Assembly (NCBI GenBank): GCA_943371245.1
Contig: CALRTY020000021.1
Location: forward strand, 3,367-67,366
Length of the DNA stretch: 64,000 nucleotides
Direction of reading: 5' to 3'
DNA from: UBA5018 sp947463165
GTDB lineage: Bacteria > Cyanobacteriota > Cyanobacteriia > PCC-6307 > Cyanobiaceae
In this document: in pieces, positions 43,537-50,891 of the stretch
How positions within the stretch are numbered: the first letter of the stretch is position 1
How the letters are laid out: the number at the start of each line of letters is the position of its first letter
Program-made: the position numbers and the translations under genes
The notes under the pieces: generated by a model
What the model was told of the DNA's origin: nothing
What the model saw: the letters and a program-made list of their open reading frames with translations, nothing else
Database searches by the model: none

Positions 43537-43975
43537 CGAATCCAAAGAAGCAACCACGGGCATTATCCCCGTTTTCGTCTACGGCACGCTCAAACGGGGC
43601 CATGCCAATCACCGCTGGCTGGCAAGGGCCCGCTGGCATGGCCCGGCCGCCATGGAGGGCCTGCGACTTCACGATTTAGGCCCATTCCCGATGGCGGTGC
43701 AGGTGAGGCCTCAAGAGGCGGCCGGCTGCCGGCTGCAGGGCGAACTGGTGTGGGTGGACCAGGCCTGTCTGGCCCAGCTCGATCAGCTGGAGGCGGTGCC
43801 GCGGCTCTATGGCCGGCTGTGGTGGCCCTTGGTGGGCGGTGGCATGGCCTGGGTGTACGTGGGTCGCAGCGCCCAAGTGCGCCACTCACCGGTGCTCGCC
43901 GCAGGACTTTGGCTTGGGCCCAGGGCTGGCAGGCGCTGCCCCCATGGAGCGCTTGCCTGTGGAAAGCCTGCCTAG
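43529..43975 (+). CDS. Gamma-glutamylcyclotransferase family protein
   Basis: The 148-residue protein begins its fold with PVFVYGTLKRGHANH, the substrate-binding YGTL(K/R)G motif of the AIG2/GGCT superfamily. The general-base Glu is expected in LDQLEAVPRLYGR. Such enzymes release 5-oxoproline from gamma-glutamyl peptides. The ATG at 43529 is chosen; the open frame extends further but without similarity. Its C-terminus degenerates into a ~15-bp repeat that includes the stop codon. Confidence 0.8.
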   Translation: MVIESKEATTGIIPVFVYGTLKRGHANHRWLARARWHGPAAMEGLRLHDLGPFPMAVQVRPQEAAGCRLQGELVWVDQACLAQLDQLEAVPRLYGRLWWPLVGGGMAWVYVGRSAQVRHSPVLAAGLWLGPRAGRRCPHGALACGKPA

Positions 43976-43993
43976 GGGGCGCTTGCTTAGGGA
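43948..43993. repeat. ~15-bp repeat spanning the GGCT stop
   Basis: Three units, GCGCTTGCCTGTGGA, AAGCCTGCCTAGGGG and GCGCTTGCTTAGGGA, lie end to end. The TAG of the second is the stop codon of the GGCT gene. Confidence 0.65.
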
Positions 43994-46101
43994 GATATGG
44001 CCACCAGCCAGCGACCGGCCGCCGCCAGTAGCACACAGCTGCCGCTAGCCAGGGTCAACCTCCAGCCCGCCTGGGGCCCCAGCCGGCGCATCATCACCAG
44101 GCTGCCCAGCAGACCCACCAGCAGCACCAGGCTCTGGCAGAAGGCCACCACATGGGGATCGGCGCTCCAGCCAGGCCAAGCCAGGCCGATACTCACCGGC
44201 ATTACCAGGCCCGCCTCGCTTAGGCCGAGCGGCAGGTGTCTTGCCAGCAGCAGGCCCCACAGCAGCGGCAGCAGCGCATAGAGCAGGAGCCGGCGCTGGC
44301 GGGCAGGGGCGATCGGTCGCAGCAGTAGGAAGCCCGCCGCGGGCAGGGCCAAGGTGGCTGTGGCGATCGCCAGCCGCGGCAGCAGGGGCCCTTCATGGAG
44401 GGAGCTTGGCGCCCAGGCCAGCCAGCCCCACAGTCTTTGCCAGTTGTGCAAGCACACCCCGCCGGCCAGCACCAGGATCAGCCCCGCCTCAGCGGCTGGA
44501 GGTTGCATATCCCGCTGTAGATCGGCCGCTGGTGGTCGCACTCTCAATTGCACTGAGCGGTGGGGACAGGCCTGGGCGCAGGTGAGGCAGAGCACGCAGT
44601 TGCGGTTGTCTGCCAGATGGGCCGGATGGGTGGCGAGCGGACAGCCCGGCGTGGCCAGCCCTTCCCCCACCGCAGGCCCGCCTTTGAAACAGCCATAGCT
44701 GCTGCAGCTGCCGCTGCAGGTGCCCACCTGGGCGCGCAGTTCAGTGATCGCCAACTTGGCGAACAGGCCGTTCATGCCCCCCACCGGACACAAATAACGG
44801 CACCAGAAGCGCTTCTCAAACAGCAGCGAGCCCAGCACCGCCCCGGCCGTGATCAGCAGTAGCAGGGTGCTGCTGCGCCAGGCGCTGTTCTCCAGGTTCG
44901 CCAATTCCTCCCAGAGCAGGATGCAGGCGAAACCGGCCGCCAGCAGGGGTGCCCCCCAGCTATCGCTGTCCCCCCGCGGCCAGGGGCGGGGCCGCCAGCC
45001 CAGGCGGCCCGCCAGCCACTGCACGATTTCGCCCCACACCATGAAGGGGCAAAAGGAGCACCACAGACGGCCCACCAGCGGATAGGTGATCAAAATCAGC
45101 GGCCACCACCAGGCCCAAAACAGGTTCAAGGCACCGTTGTGGGCCCTGTCTTGGGGGCCCAGCCACAGCCACAGGTTCACCAGCACAAATATCCAGCTGA
45201 CCAGCCCGAACAGCAGCGTGTTCCAGAGCCTGGGGGAGCGCATCCAGTTGCGCAGCGCCGGTTTCCAGCGCCAGAGATCAAACCGGGGTCGGTGGTTGCG
45301 CTCGTCGGTCCAAAACACATCCTCCGGCAGCTCTGCCGGCTGTTGCGGCTCGGCAGACTCTTGCAGCCCCTGGCGGCGGGCCTGTTGCATCGCCCGATAG
45401 ATGAGCACCTCCAACTCGCGTAAGTTGTTGGGGAAGTCGTAGCTCTGCAGTCGCTTAATTACCGTTTCCGGTACCCGCGGTGCTGGCCGCCAGCCCAGCT
45501 TGAGACTGCGCTGGCGGACGCCGTAGCGCAGCCATTCCCCCAGATCTTGGCGCCGTACCCGCAGCGGTGGCACCCGGATCAAGCTGCAGTGGCGATCCAG
45601 CAGCGGCGCTGCCGTCTCGGTGGTGAAGAACAGCCTGCCGCTGAATTGTCTGATCGCCCCCGCCCCGGCCCCCGCCGGTTGCCATTGGCCGGTTTCGGCC
45701 AACCGCTGCAGGGCGGGCCCCAGGGCCTTGGGCACCCGATCGAGCTGGTCGATCAGCAGGCCGGCGCCATCTATGTGGGCCAGTAGCCCATTTTCGCCAT
45801 TATTGGCCTCTGTGCCGAATAACGAGGCCCCGTCTTCCCCCAAGCTGGCCCCATCGACCCGCAGCAGTGGCCGCTTGCGGGCTGGCGAGCCGTAATGAAT
45901 CAGGGCGGCGATGTTGTCCTTTTCCAGGCCTGGCTCGCCGCTAATCAACACGGGTGGAAGTTTGGGGTCGGCGGCGGCCTGGCGGATTTGTTCCCTTAGC
46001 CGCTGGGCATACCTGCTGCTGCCCACAATGCCCCGCCGGCAGCGGCCCACCAGGTAGGGAGCCCACCTCTGCAGCTTGTCTGGCTGCTGGGGTGGCGGCA
46101 T
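43987..46101 (-). CDS. Degenerate sigma-54-type AAA+ domain fused to a NapH/NosR-like polyferredoxin membrane protein
   Basis: The 704-residue protein has two halves. Residues 1-260 resemble the AAA+ domain of sigma-54 activators (GIVGSSRYAQRLREQIRQAA, then FGTE, RLAETGQWQP, LRVRRQDLGEWL and FPNNLRELEVLIYRAMQ). However, Walker A is reduced to ISGEPGLEKDN, Walker B to GLLIDQLDR, and GAFTGA is missing. The rest has multiple membrane spans and Cys clusters of NapH/NosR type (WCSFCPFMVWGE, WCRYLCPVGGMNG, NCVLCLTCAQACP), so it should carry electrons across the membrane. The ATG at 46101 is preferred over 46218. Cyanobacteria lack sigma-54, so classical activation is unlikely. Confidence 0.8.
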   Translation of the reverse strand: MPPPQQPDKLQRWAPYLVGRCRRGIVGSSRYAQRLREQIRQAAADPKLPPVLISGEPGLEKDNIAALIHYGSPARKRPLLRVDGASLGEDGASLFGTEANNGENGLLAHIDGAGLLIDQLDRVPKALGPALQRLAETGQWQPAGAGAGAIRQFSGRLFFTTETAAPLLDRHCSLIRVPPLRVRRQDLGEWLRYGVRQRSLKLGWRPAPRVPETVIKRLQSYDFPNNLRELEVLIYRAMQQARRQGLQESAEPQQPAELPEDVFWTDERNHRPRFDLWRWKPALRNWMRSPRLWNTLLFGLVSWIFVLVNLWLWLGPQDRAHNGALNLFWAWWWPLILITYPLVGRLWCSFCPFMVWGEIVQWLAGRLGWRPRPWPRGDSDSWGAPLLAAGFACILLWEELANLENSAWRSSTLLLLITAGAVLGSLLFEKRFWCRYLCPVGGMNGLFAKLAITELRAQVGTCSGSCSSYGCFKGGPAVGEGLATPGCPLATHPAHLADNRNCVLCLTCAQACPHRSVQLRVRPPAADLQRDMQPPAAEAGLILVLAGGVCLHNWQRLWGWLAWAPSSLHEGPLLPRLAIATATLALPAAGFLLLRPIAPARQRRLLLYALLPLLWGLLLARHLPLGLSEAGLVMPVSIGLAWPGWSADPHVVAFCQSLVLLVGLLGSLVMMRRLGPQAGWRLTLASGSCVLLAAAGRWLVAISP

Positions 46102-46226
46102 GGGGTTCTGGCCGGTTTTCGGCTCGATCACGCACCGACTCCGCTCAAGCTTTCGATTCTGGGCCCCCACAGCCGGGGAGGCGACTGCTGCTGCGGCTGG
46201 GAGAGGATGCCAATCCACTGCAGGCC

Positions 46227-46850
46227 ATGGCCATGACCCTCAGCCTCTACGGCGGTGCCCGTTCCCGCGCCTCCATGCCCCGTTGGTATATGGAGGAGAA
46301 GGGCATTCCCTATCAGTGGGTGCAGCTGGATATGGAGGCAGGCGAACACCGCCAGCAGCCATTTATCGATATCAATCCCTTCGCCAAGGTGCCGGCTTTG
46401 GTGGACTCAGCCCTCAGCGACAGCCAGGGACAGCCGCTGAATCTGTTTGAAAGTGGTGCAATTTTGTTGCATCTGGCTGAGCACTACGGCGGCGAATTCC
46501 AGGGTCCCGGCGGTGCCCAGCGGCGGGCCCTGGCCAGCCAGTGGGTGCTGTTCGCCAACGCCACCCTGGCGATAGCCCTGTTCGTGCCGTCCAACCGCGA
46601 AAAGGAGTTTCCTCGCCTGATGGAGGTGCTCGATCGGCTGCTGGCCGGTGGTCGCTCGCTGTTGGCCCCCTTGGCAGGGCCCGATGCTGTTGGCGATTGG
46701 AGCGTGGCCGACTGCGCCGTGAATGCCTACCTGGCCTACCTGCCGATCTTCTTCCCCCAGATCGACCTCAGCCCCTACCCCAACGTGCAGGCCACGATCA
46801 GCGCCACCCAGGCCCGTCCTGCATATTTGCGGGGGATGGGCCTGGCATAA
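46227..46850 (+). CDS. Glutathione S-transferase family protein
   Basis: The 207-residue cytosolic protein has an N-terminal thioredoxin-like domain (TLSLYGGARSRASMPRWYMEE, then NPFAKVPALVD and the Glu-Ser pair in NLFESGAILLHLAEHYG) and a C-terminal helical domain with GDWSVADCAVNAYLAYL. It fits the GST superfamily, with Ser/Arg in the place of the usual active-site residue. ATGs at 46227 and 46233 are both possible. It is divergent from the polyferredoxin gene. A weak CCCC/GGGG hairpin lies at about 46889-46900. Confidence 0.88.
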   Translation: MAMTLSLYGGARSRASMPRWYMEEKGIPYQWVQLDMEAGEHRQQPFIDINPFAKVPALVDSALSDSQGQPLNLFESGAILLHLAEHYGGEFQGPGGAQRRALASQWVLFANATLAIALFVPSNREKEFPRLMEVLDRLLAGGRSLLAPLAGPDAVGDWSVADCAVNAYLAYLPIFFPQIDLSPYPNVQATISATQARPAYLRGMGLA

Positions 46851-46995
46851 GCTGCATTTACGAACAGTGCTGGCCAATTTTGTTTAGCATCTATTCCCCC
46901 TTCGGGGCTGTTTAGTTGTTATCTCACTTGACGGGCAGCCGTGAGCGCCCCCAACGTGAGCCCATCTGGCGGTTGGCCGGCGGGCCCCTGGTTGC

Positions 46996-48549
46996 TTGAA
47001 GACACTCTCCCGTAGGCAGCTGGTCAGCCCCCAGGCCCCCGCTAGCGCCCCCAACAGGTCCAAGCCAGGGCGGCGCCGGCTGTGGCGCGTCAAGCGGGCC
47101 TGGATGATTGCCCTGCCGGTGGGGCTGCTCACCTTTTTGGTGGCTATCGCTCCACCGATGCCGGAGCGGCCCAAGGCGGTAGCCCAGCTGCTTACCGCCG
47201 CCGATGGCCAGCCCTTTCGCTACCTGGCCGATCAAGAGGCCTATGCCCTGGATTTCGATCCCCGCCAGGTGGGAATCGATCTGTTGGAGGGCTGGGACCG
47301 GGAACAGGAGGCCTACGCCGACAGAAGCGCCCTGGCCTTTGTCTCCGGACCGATGTATGAGCGACACGTGGACGCCCAGGGCCGCGAGCTCACGGTGCCC
47401 CTGGGCGATTTAAAGCTGGGTGAGCGGGTGTGGCGAGGTATCAACCGCACGGCGGCTCGCCAGCGGGCCTTTTTGGGCATTCGCAACGATGGCGGGGTGG
47501 AATTTGGCTATGGCGAACTGACTGCGGAGCGGTCCCGCCGCTACGACACATTTATTGGCGGCCTGCACAGCATCTACAACGATTTGGAGCAGCCACCGCC
47601 GCAATACAAGGGGGCCTACAGCATTTCGATGGGTCAGCAGATCCGCTATTTCCTGCCCAGGATTCGGATGCTGTTTGGGCTGCGCGCCGACGGCAGGCTG
47701 GAGGTGTTGATGAGTCGCGATGGCCTCACCCTGGAGCAAACCCGTGCCCTGGCCCGCAGCCGCGGCCTGAGGGCCGCCTATCTGCCAGACCACGCCTCCA
47801 AGAGTCGCTTCATCATTCCCGGCGAAAAGGGTTTTAGTAACGCCGACGCCAACTGGATCAGCGGTGGGGCCACCAGTTTTGTGCATGTGCCCTACATGCT
47901 GCGGCTGAGCCGCCGGTCCGTGCCCCTGCGCGGATCCCTGCTGGCGGGTTTGGCCCTGCGCAACGTCTCCCAGGGCTGCGGCAATCCGTTCCAATGCGGC
48001 CAGACCCTCGGCGGCCAGCTGGTCGATCGCGTTTTAGCTGGCTTCAATCGCCTAATGGAACAGGGGGTGGAACCGCTGGCCCGGCTGTTCTGGGCACCGC
48101 GGGGCAGCGATCCGCGTCGCTCCAACGACAAGGCGCCGCTGCGGGAACCGCCGATCAGCGCCGATCCCCTGGCCCTGCGGGAACGCCAGCGCCAGGACAC
48201 CAACAATCCCGCCGCCGCCAGCGAGCCGCCAGAGCCCCTCAAACTCCCCGATGACCTGAGTGCGCCAGTGGTGCTGCCCCAGGGCACCAGTTTGCCGGAT
48301 TTAGAAGCCACTCCAGCTGAAGTGCTGGAGCCGGAGAACCGGGGAACGGCCAGCCCCCAAGGCGGCCCGGCCCCTGGCCCAGCGCCCGGTGGTGCAGCCG
48401 ATGCCGGCCAGCCAGCCAGAGCAAACCTGGTGGCGCCGCCACCTGTACCTACTGCCCAAGCCTCCAGCTCGCCGCCCCCTGGGCAGTCGTCACCCCTGCC
48501 GCAGCAAAGTCCAGCCATGCCACCACCATTGCCGCTACCGCCACCTTGA
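46996..48549 (+). CDS. Exported or membrane-anchored hypothetical with Pro-rich tail
   Basis: This 517-residue protein is not assigned. A basic N-terminus precedes one membrane segment (WMIALPVGLLTFLVAIAP). A domain of about 330 residues follows (YADRSALAFVSGPMYERH; RQRAFLGIRNDGGVEFGYGE; YSISMGQQIRYFLPRI). It faintly recalls phosphodiester glycosidase-type (DUF2233) proteins, but I cannot confirm that. The last 130 residues are Pro/Ala/Ser-rich and probably disordered. The start is a TTG at 46996; an ATG at 47104 would begin at the membrane segment. Confidence 0.65.
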   Translation: MKTLSRRQLVSPQAPASAPNRSKPGRRRLWRVKRAWMIALPVGLLTFLVAIAPPMPERPKAVAQLLTAADGQPFRYLADQEAYALDFDPRQVGIDLLEGWDREQEAYADRSALAFVSGPMYERHVDAQGRELTVPLGDLKLGERVWRGINRTAARQRAFLGIRNDGGVEFGYGELTAERSRRYDTFIGGLHSIYNDLEQPPPQYKGAYSISMGQQIRYFLPRIRMLFGLRADGRLEVLMSRDGLTLEQTRALARSRGLRAAYLPDHASKSRFIIPGEKGFSNADANWISGGATSFVHVPYMLRLSRRSVPLRGSLLAGLALRNVSQGCGNPFQCGQTLGGQLVDRVLAGFNRLMEQGVEPLARLFWAPRGSDPRRSNDKAPLREPPISADPLALRERQRQDTNNPAAASEPPEPLKLPDDLSAPVVLPQGTSLPDLEATPAEVLEPENRGTASPQGGPAPGPAPGGAADAGQPARANLVAPPPVPTAQASSSPPPGQSSPLPQQSPAMPPPLPLPPP

Positions 48550-48595
48550 GTTGTTCAGGGCAGCTGGACTAATTCCCAGCCAGCCTCCCTGCAGC

Positions 48596-49060
48596 TCATT
48601 CGGCATTCGCCAGGGCTCTCACCACATCTCCGCGGGTAAGCACACCGACAAGTTTGTGGTTGGCATCGAGCACGAATAGGCGCTGGGTGCTGCGCTCATT
48701 CAACAACTTCGCCGCTGCCGGCAGGGGCAGATCGGCGGCGCAGCTGTGGGGATGGGAGTTCATTAGTTCGGCTACAGTGTTGCCCAACACCTGGTGCACC
48801 TGTTTATCCCATTGCAGCGGATTGCGCAGGTAGATCACGGCGTCTAGCAACATCACGTAGGGCCCGGCATCGAAACCGCTCTCCCGCACCATCAGATCCT
48901 TTTCGCTCAGTTCACCCACCAGCAATCCAGCGGCATCCACCACCGGCAAACCGCTGATGTGCTTTTCGCTGAGCAACTTGACCGCCTCCTGCAACGGCGT
49001 TTCGGCGCTGACACTCAGCACCGGCGCTGTCATCACGGCTGAGACCGGTAGTTGCACCAC
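48596..49060 (-). CDS. CBS-domain pair protein
   Basis: The 154-residue protein is a Bateman module of two CBS domains: VSAVMTAPVLSVSAETPLQEAV with ISGLPVVDAAGLLVGELSEKDL, and VAELMNSHPHSCAADLPLPAAA with TQRLFVLDANHKLVGVLTRGDVV. These bind adenosine nucleotides and usually act as regulators. In plants and cyanobacteria such stand-alone pairs resemble CBSX proteins. The frame is open far upstream, but that part overlaps pgsA. The tandem GTG codons at 49060/49057 give the usual length. It is divergent from pgsA. Confidence 0.85.
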   Translation of the reverse strand: MVQLPVSAVMTAPVLSVSAETPLQEAVKLLSEKHISGLPVVDAAGLLVGELSEKDLMVRESGFDAGPYVMLLDAVIYLRNPLQWDKQVHQVLGNTVAELMNSHPHSCAADLPLPAAAKLLNERSTQRLFVLDANHKLVGVLTRGDVVRALANAE

Positions 49061-49112
49061 GGGGGGAGGGATCGATGTGCAGGCATTCTGGGTCTGAGCG
49101 TGGCATGCGCCG

Positions 49113-49655
49113 ATGAACCCCAGACGCCTGAGGCAGTTGGCCGATGGGCTCACCTTGATCCGGGCTGTGATCGCCCTGCCGCTGCTGCTGGCCCTCAGCG
49201 CCCAGCAGCAGGAAATCGCCTGGCTGTTGTTGCTGGGCGGCAGCCTCAGCGACTGGCTGGATGGCTCCTTGGCCCGCCGGGCCGGCGGCGGCTCGGTATG
49301 GGGTGCCCGCCTCGATCCACTCACCGACAAAATCCTGGTGAGCGCTCCCCTGCTCTGGCTGGCCCAGCAACAGATCCTGCCCCTATGGGCGGTATGGCTG
49401 CTGCTGGCCCGGGAGCTGCTTATTTCCGGTTGGCGGGCCGGCCAGGCCAGCGGCGGGCCGGCATCCAGCAGCGGCAAGGCCAAGACGGTGCTCCAATGCC
49501 TCAGCCTGTTGCTGCTGCTCTGGCCTGCTTCCTGGCCAGTCAGCGCTTTTTTGCAACGGCTGGGCTGGTGGCTGTTCTGGCCGTCGCTGGCCCTGGCCCT
49601 GAGCTCGGCTATCCACTACCTGGCCGCTGGCATGGGCCCTGCCAAGAGTGAATAG
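49113..49655 (+). CDS. pgsA: CDP-diacylglycerol--glycerol-3-phosphate 3-phosphatidyltransferase
   Basis: PgsA makes phosphatidylglycerol phosphate, the precursor of phosphatidylglycerol, which is essential in thylakoids. The 180-residue membrane protein contains the CDP-alcohol phosphotransferase signature: SDWLDGSLARR, then WGARLDPLTDKIL, with all conserved Asp, Gly, Ala and Arg residues. It has several membrane spans. CDP-alcohol transferases with other acceptors share the motif; the length and NPRRLRQLADGLTLIRAVIA start fit PgsA. Confidence 0.85.
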   Translation: MNPRRLRQLADGLTLIRAVIALPLLLALSAQQQEIAWLLLLGGSLSDWLDGSLARRAGGGSVWGARLDPLTDKILVSAPLLWLAQQQILPLWAVWLLLARELLISGWRAGQASGGPASSSGKAKTVLQCLSLLLLLWPASWPVSAFLQRLGWWLFWPSLALALSSAIHYLAAGMGPAKSE

Positions 49656-49738
49656 CCACTAAAGTTTATATTTCCAGTAAAAGATATTGTTAATATGGAT
49701 CTATCCAGGTTGATGGGGATCTGTGCAGCGGTTAGGCG

Positions 49739-50656
49739 TTAGGCCAGCAGTGCCTCATCACCACTGAAATCTGGGTTGGTGGGGTGCTGGGCGTAGTCGT
49801 TGGTGTAGCTGTCGGCCAGGCCGGTTTCCAGGTTGTCGAACCGGGGTTGCAGCGCCAGCTCGCGCCTTACCCGGGAGGTGTCGGTGAGGAAATGGGCCAG
49901 GCGCAGCGGAAAAGCTTTGCGGGCTTTTTTGTCTAGACCGGCGGGATCAAAGCTGCGGATCTCCACGGCGGCTGGATCGCGGCCACAGGCCCTGGCGGCA
50001 GCCGCCACCAGCCCCCGGAAGCTGATGCCCTGCAGCCCCGTGCAGTTGTAGATGCGATTGGTAGCGGCATCCACCTCGATGCAGCGTGCCATCGCCGCCG
50101 CTAGATCCTCCACGTGGCCCAGCTGGGTGATCGTGCTGCCATCGCCGGGCAGGGGCACCGGACGGCCGTGCACGATCCGATCAAAGAACCAGCTCTCCAC
50201 GGGGTTGTAATTTCCGGGCCCATAGATGTAGGTGGGCCGAAAGCTGGTGAAGGGGATGCCCTGCTGGCGCAACCAGGCTTCTGTGTGCAGCTTGCCGGCG
50301 TGGCGGCTCTGGGGGTCGGTGGGGCTGTCTTCGTGGAGGGGCCAGAGCTCACTGTCGGCATAAACCCCAGCTGAACTCACATAGACAAAGCGATGGCTGG
50401 GGGCGCCGGTGCAGGCGATCACGGCGCTGGAATCCTCCAGGCTGCGACCAGAACTGTCGACGATCACATCAAAACGGCGCCCCTGCAGCTGGGCCAAGGC
50501 AGCCGGATCGGTGCGATCCCCCACCAGGTGCTCCAGCCCGGCCGGCACCGCCTGGCGGCCCCTAGTGAACAGGGTGAGGCGATGGCCGCTGGCCTGCAGC
50601 TGCGCCACCAAAGGCTTGCCCACAAAGCGCGTGCCGCCCATCACGAGAATGTCCAT
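49739..50656 (-). CDS. NAD-dependent epimerase/dehydratase family protein (CSP41-like)
   Basis: The 305-residue protein is an extended short-chain dehydrogenase with the dinucleotide loop LVMGGTRFVGKPLVAQL. Later segments (VYVSSAGVYADSELWPLHED, FTSFRPTYIYGPGNYNPVE) follow the atypical SDR family of chloroplast stem-loop-binding protein CSP41 and its cyanobacterial homologues. The classical YxxxK is replaced by the YADSELWP context, which is common in that family. It may be an RNA- or nucleotide-sugar-related protein. Confidence 0.85.
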   Translation of the reverse strand: MDILVMGGTRFVGKPLVAQLQASGHRLTLFTRGRQAVPAGLEHLVGDRTDPAALAQLQGRRFDVIVDSSGRSLEDSSAVIACTGAPSHRFVYVSSAGVYADSELWPLHEDSPTDPQSRHAGKLHTEAWLRQQGIPFTSFRPTYIYGPGNYNPVESWFFDRIVHGRPVPLPGDGSTITQLGHVEDLAAAMARCIEVDAATNRIYNCTGLQGISFRGLVAAAARACGRDPAAVEIRSFDPAGLDKKARKAFPLRLAHFLTDTSRVRRELALQPRFDNLETGLADSYTNDYAQHPTNPDFSGDEALLA

Positions 50657-50870
50657 CCCTGTAGCGGCTCAGCGGCCGACCAAACTTGGCGCCATTAAAC
50701 AGGGGCCAGGGCACCTCCATAGCCAGGGGCAGCGGCCAGGCAGGAGCAGGGAGGAGCTCTGCTGCTTTTCCATTGCGGGCACCGCTGAGAGCAACGCCGA
50801 ACTGGTGCAGCTTGTACATCTGCCCCCGAAACTCAACCTTGATTACTGGGGATGCGGGTTCTGCATACAT
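50562..50870 (-). CDS. Possible small protein with YRG-like (DUF4278-like) start
   Basis: From an ATG at 50870 a 102-codon frame begins MYAEPASPVIKVEFRGQMYK. The IKVEFRGQMYK strand recalls the (L/V)xYRGxxY start of DUF4278 proteins. The N-terminal 65 residues lie in a spacer, and the rest overlaps the 5' end of the epimerase gene in another frame. It may be a truncated or frameshifted relic. Confidence 0.3.
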   Translation of the reverse strand: MYAEPASPVIKVEFRGQMYKLHQFGVALSGARNGKAAELLPAPAWPLPLAMEVPWPLFNGAKFGRPLSRYRDGHSRDGRHALCGQAFGGAAAGQRPSPHPVH

Positions 50871-50891
50871 CCAGCTGCCCGGCAGCCGCCA

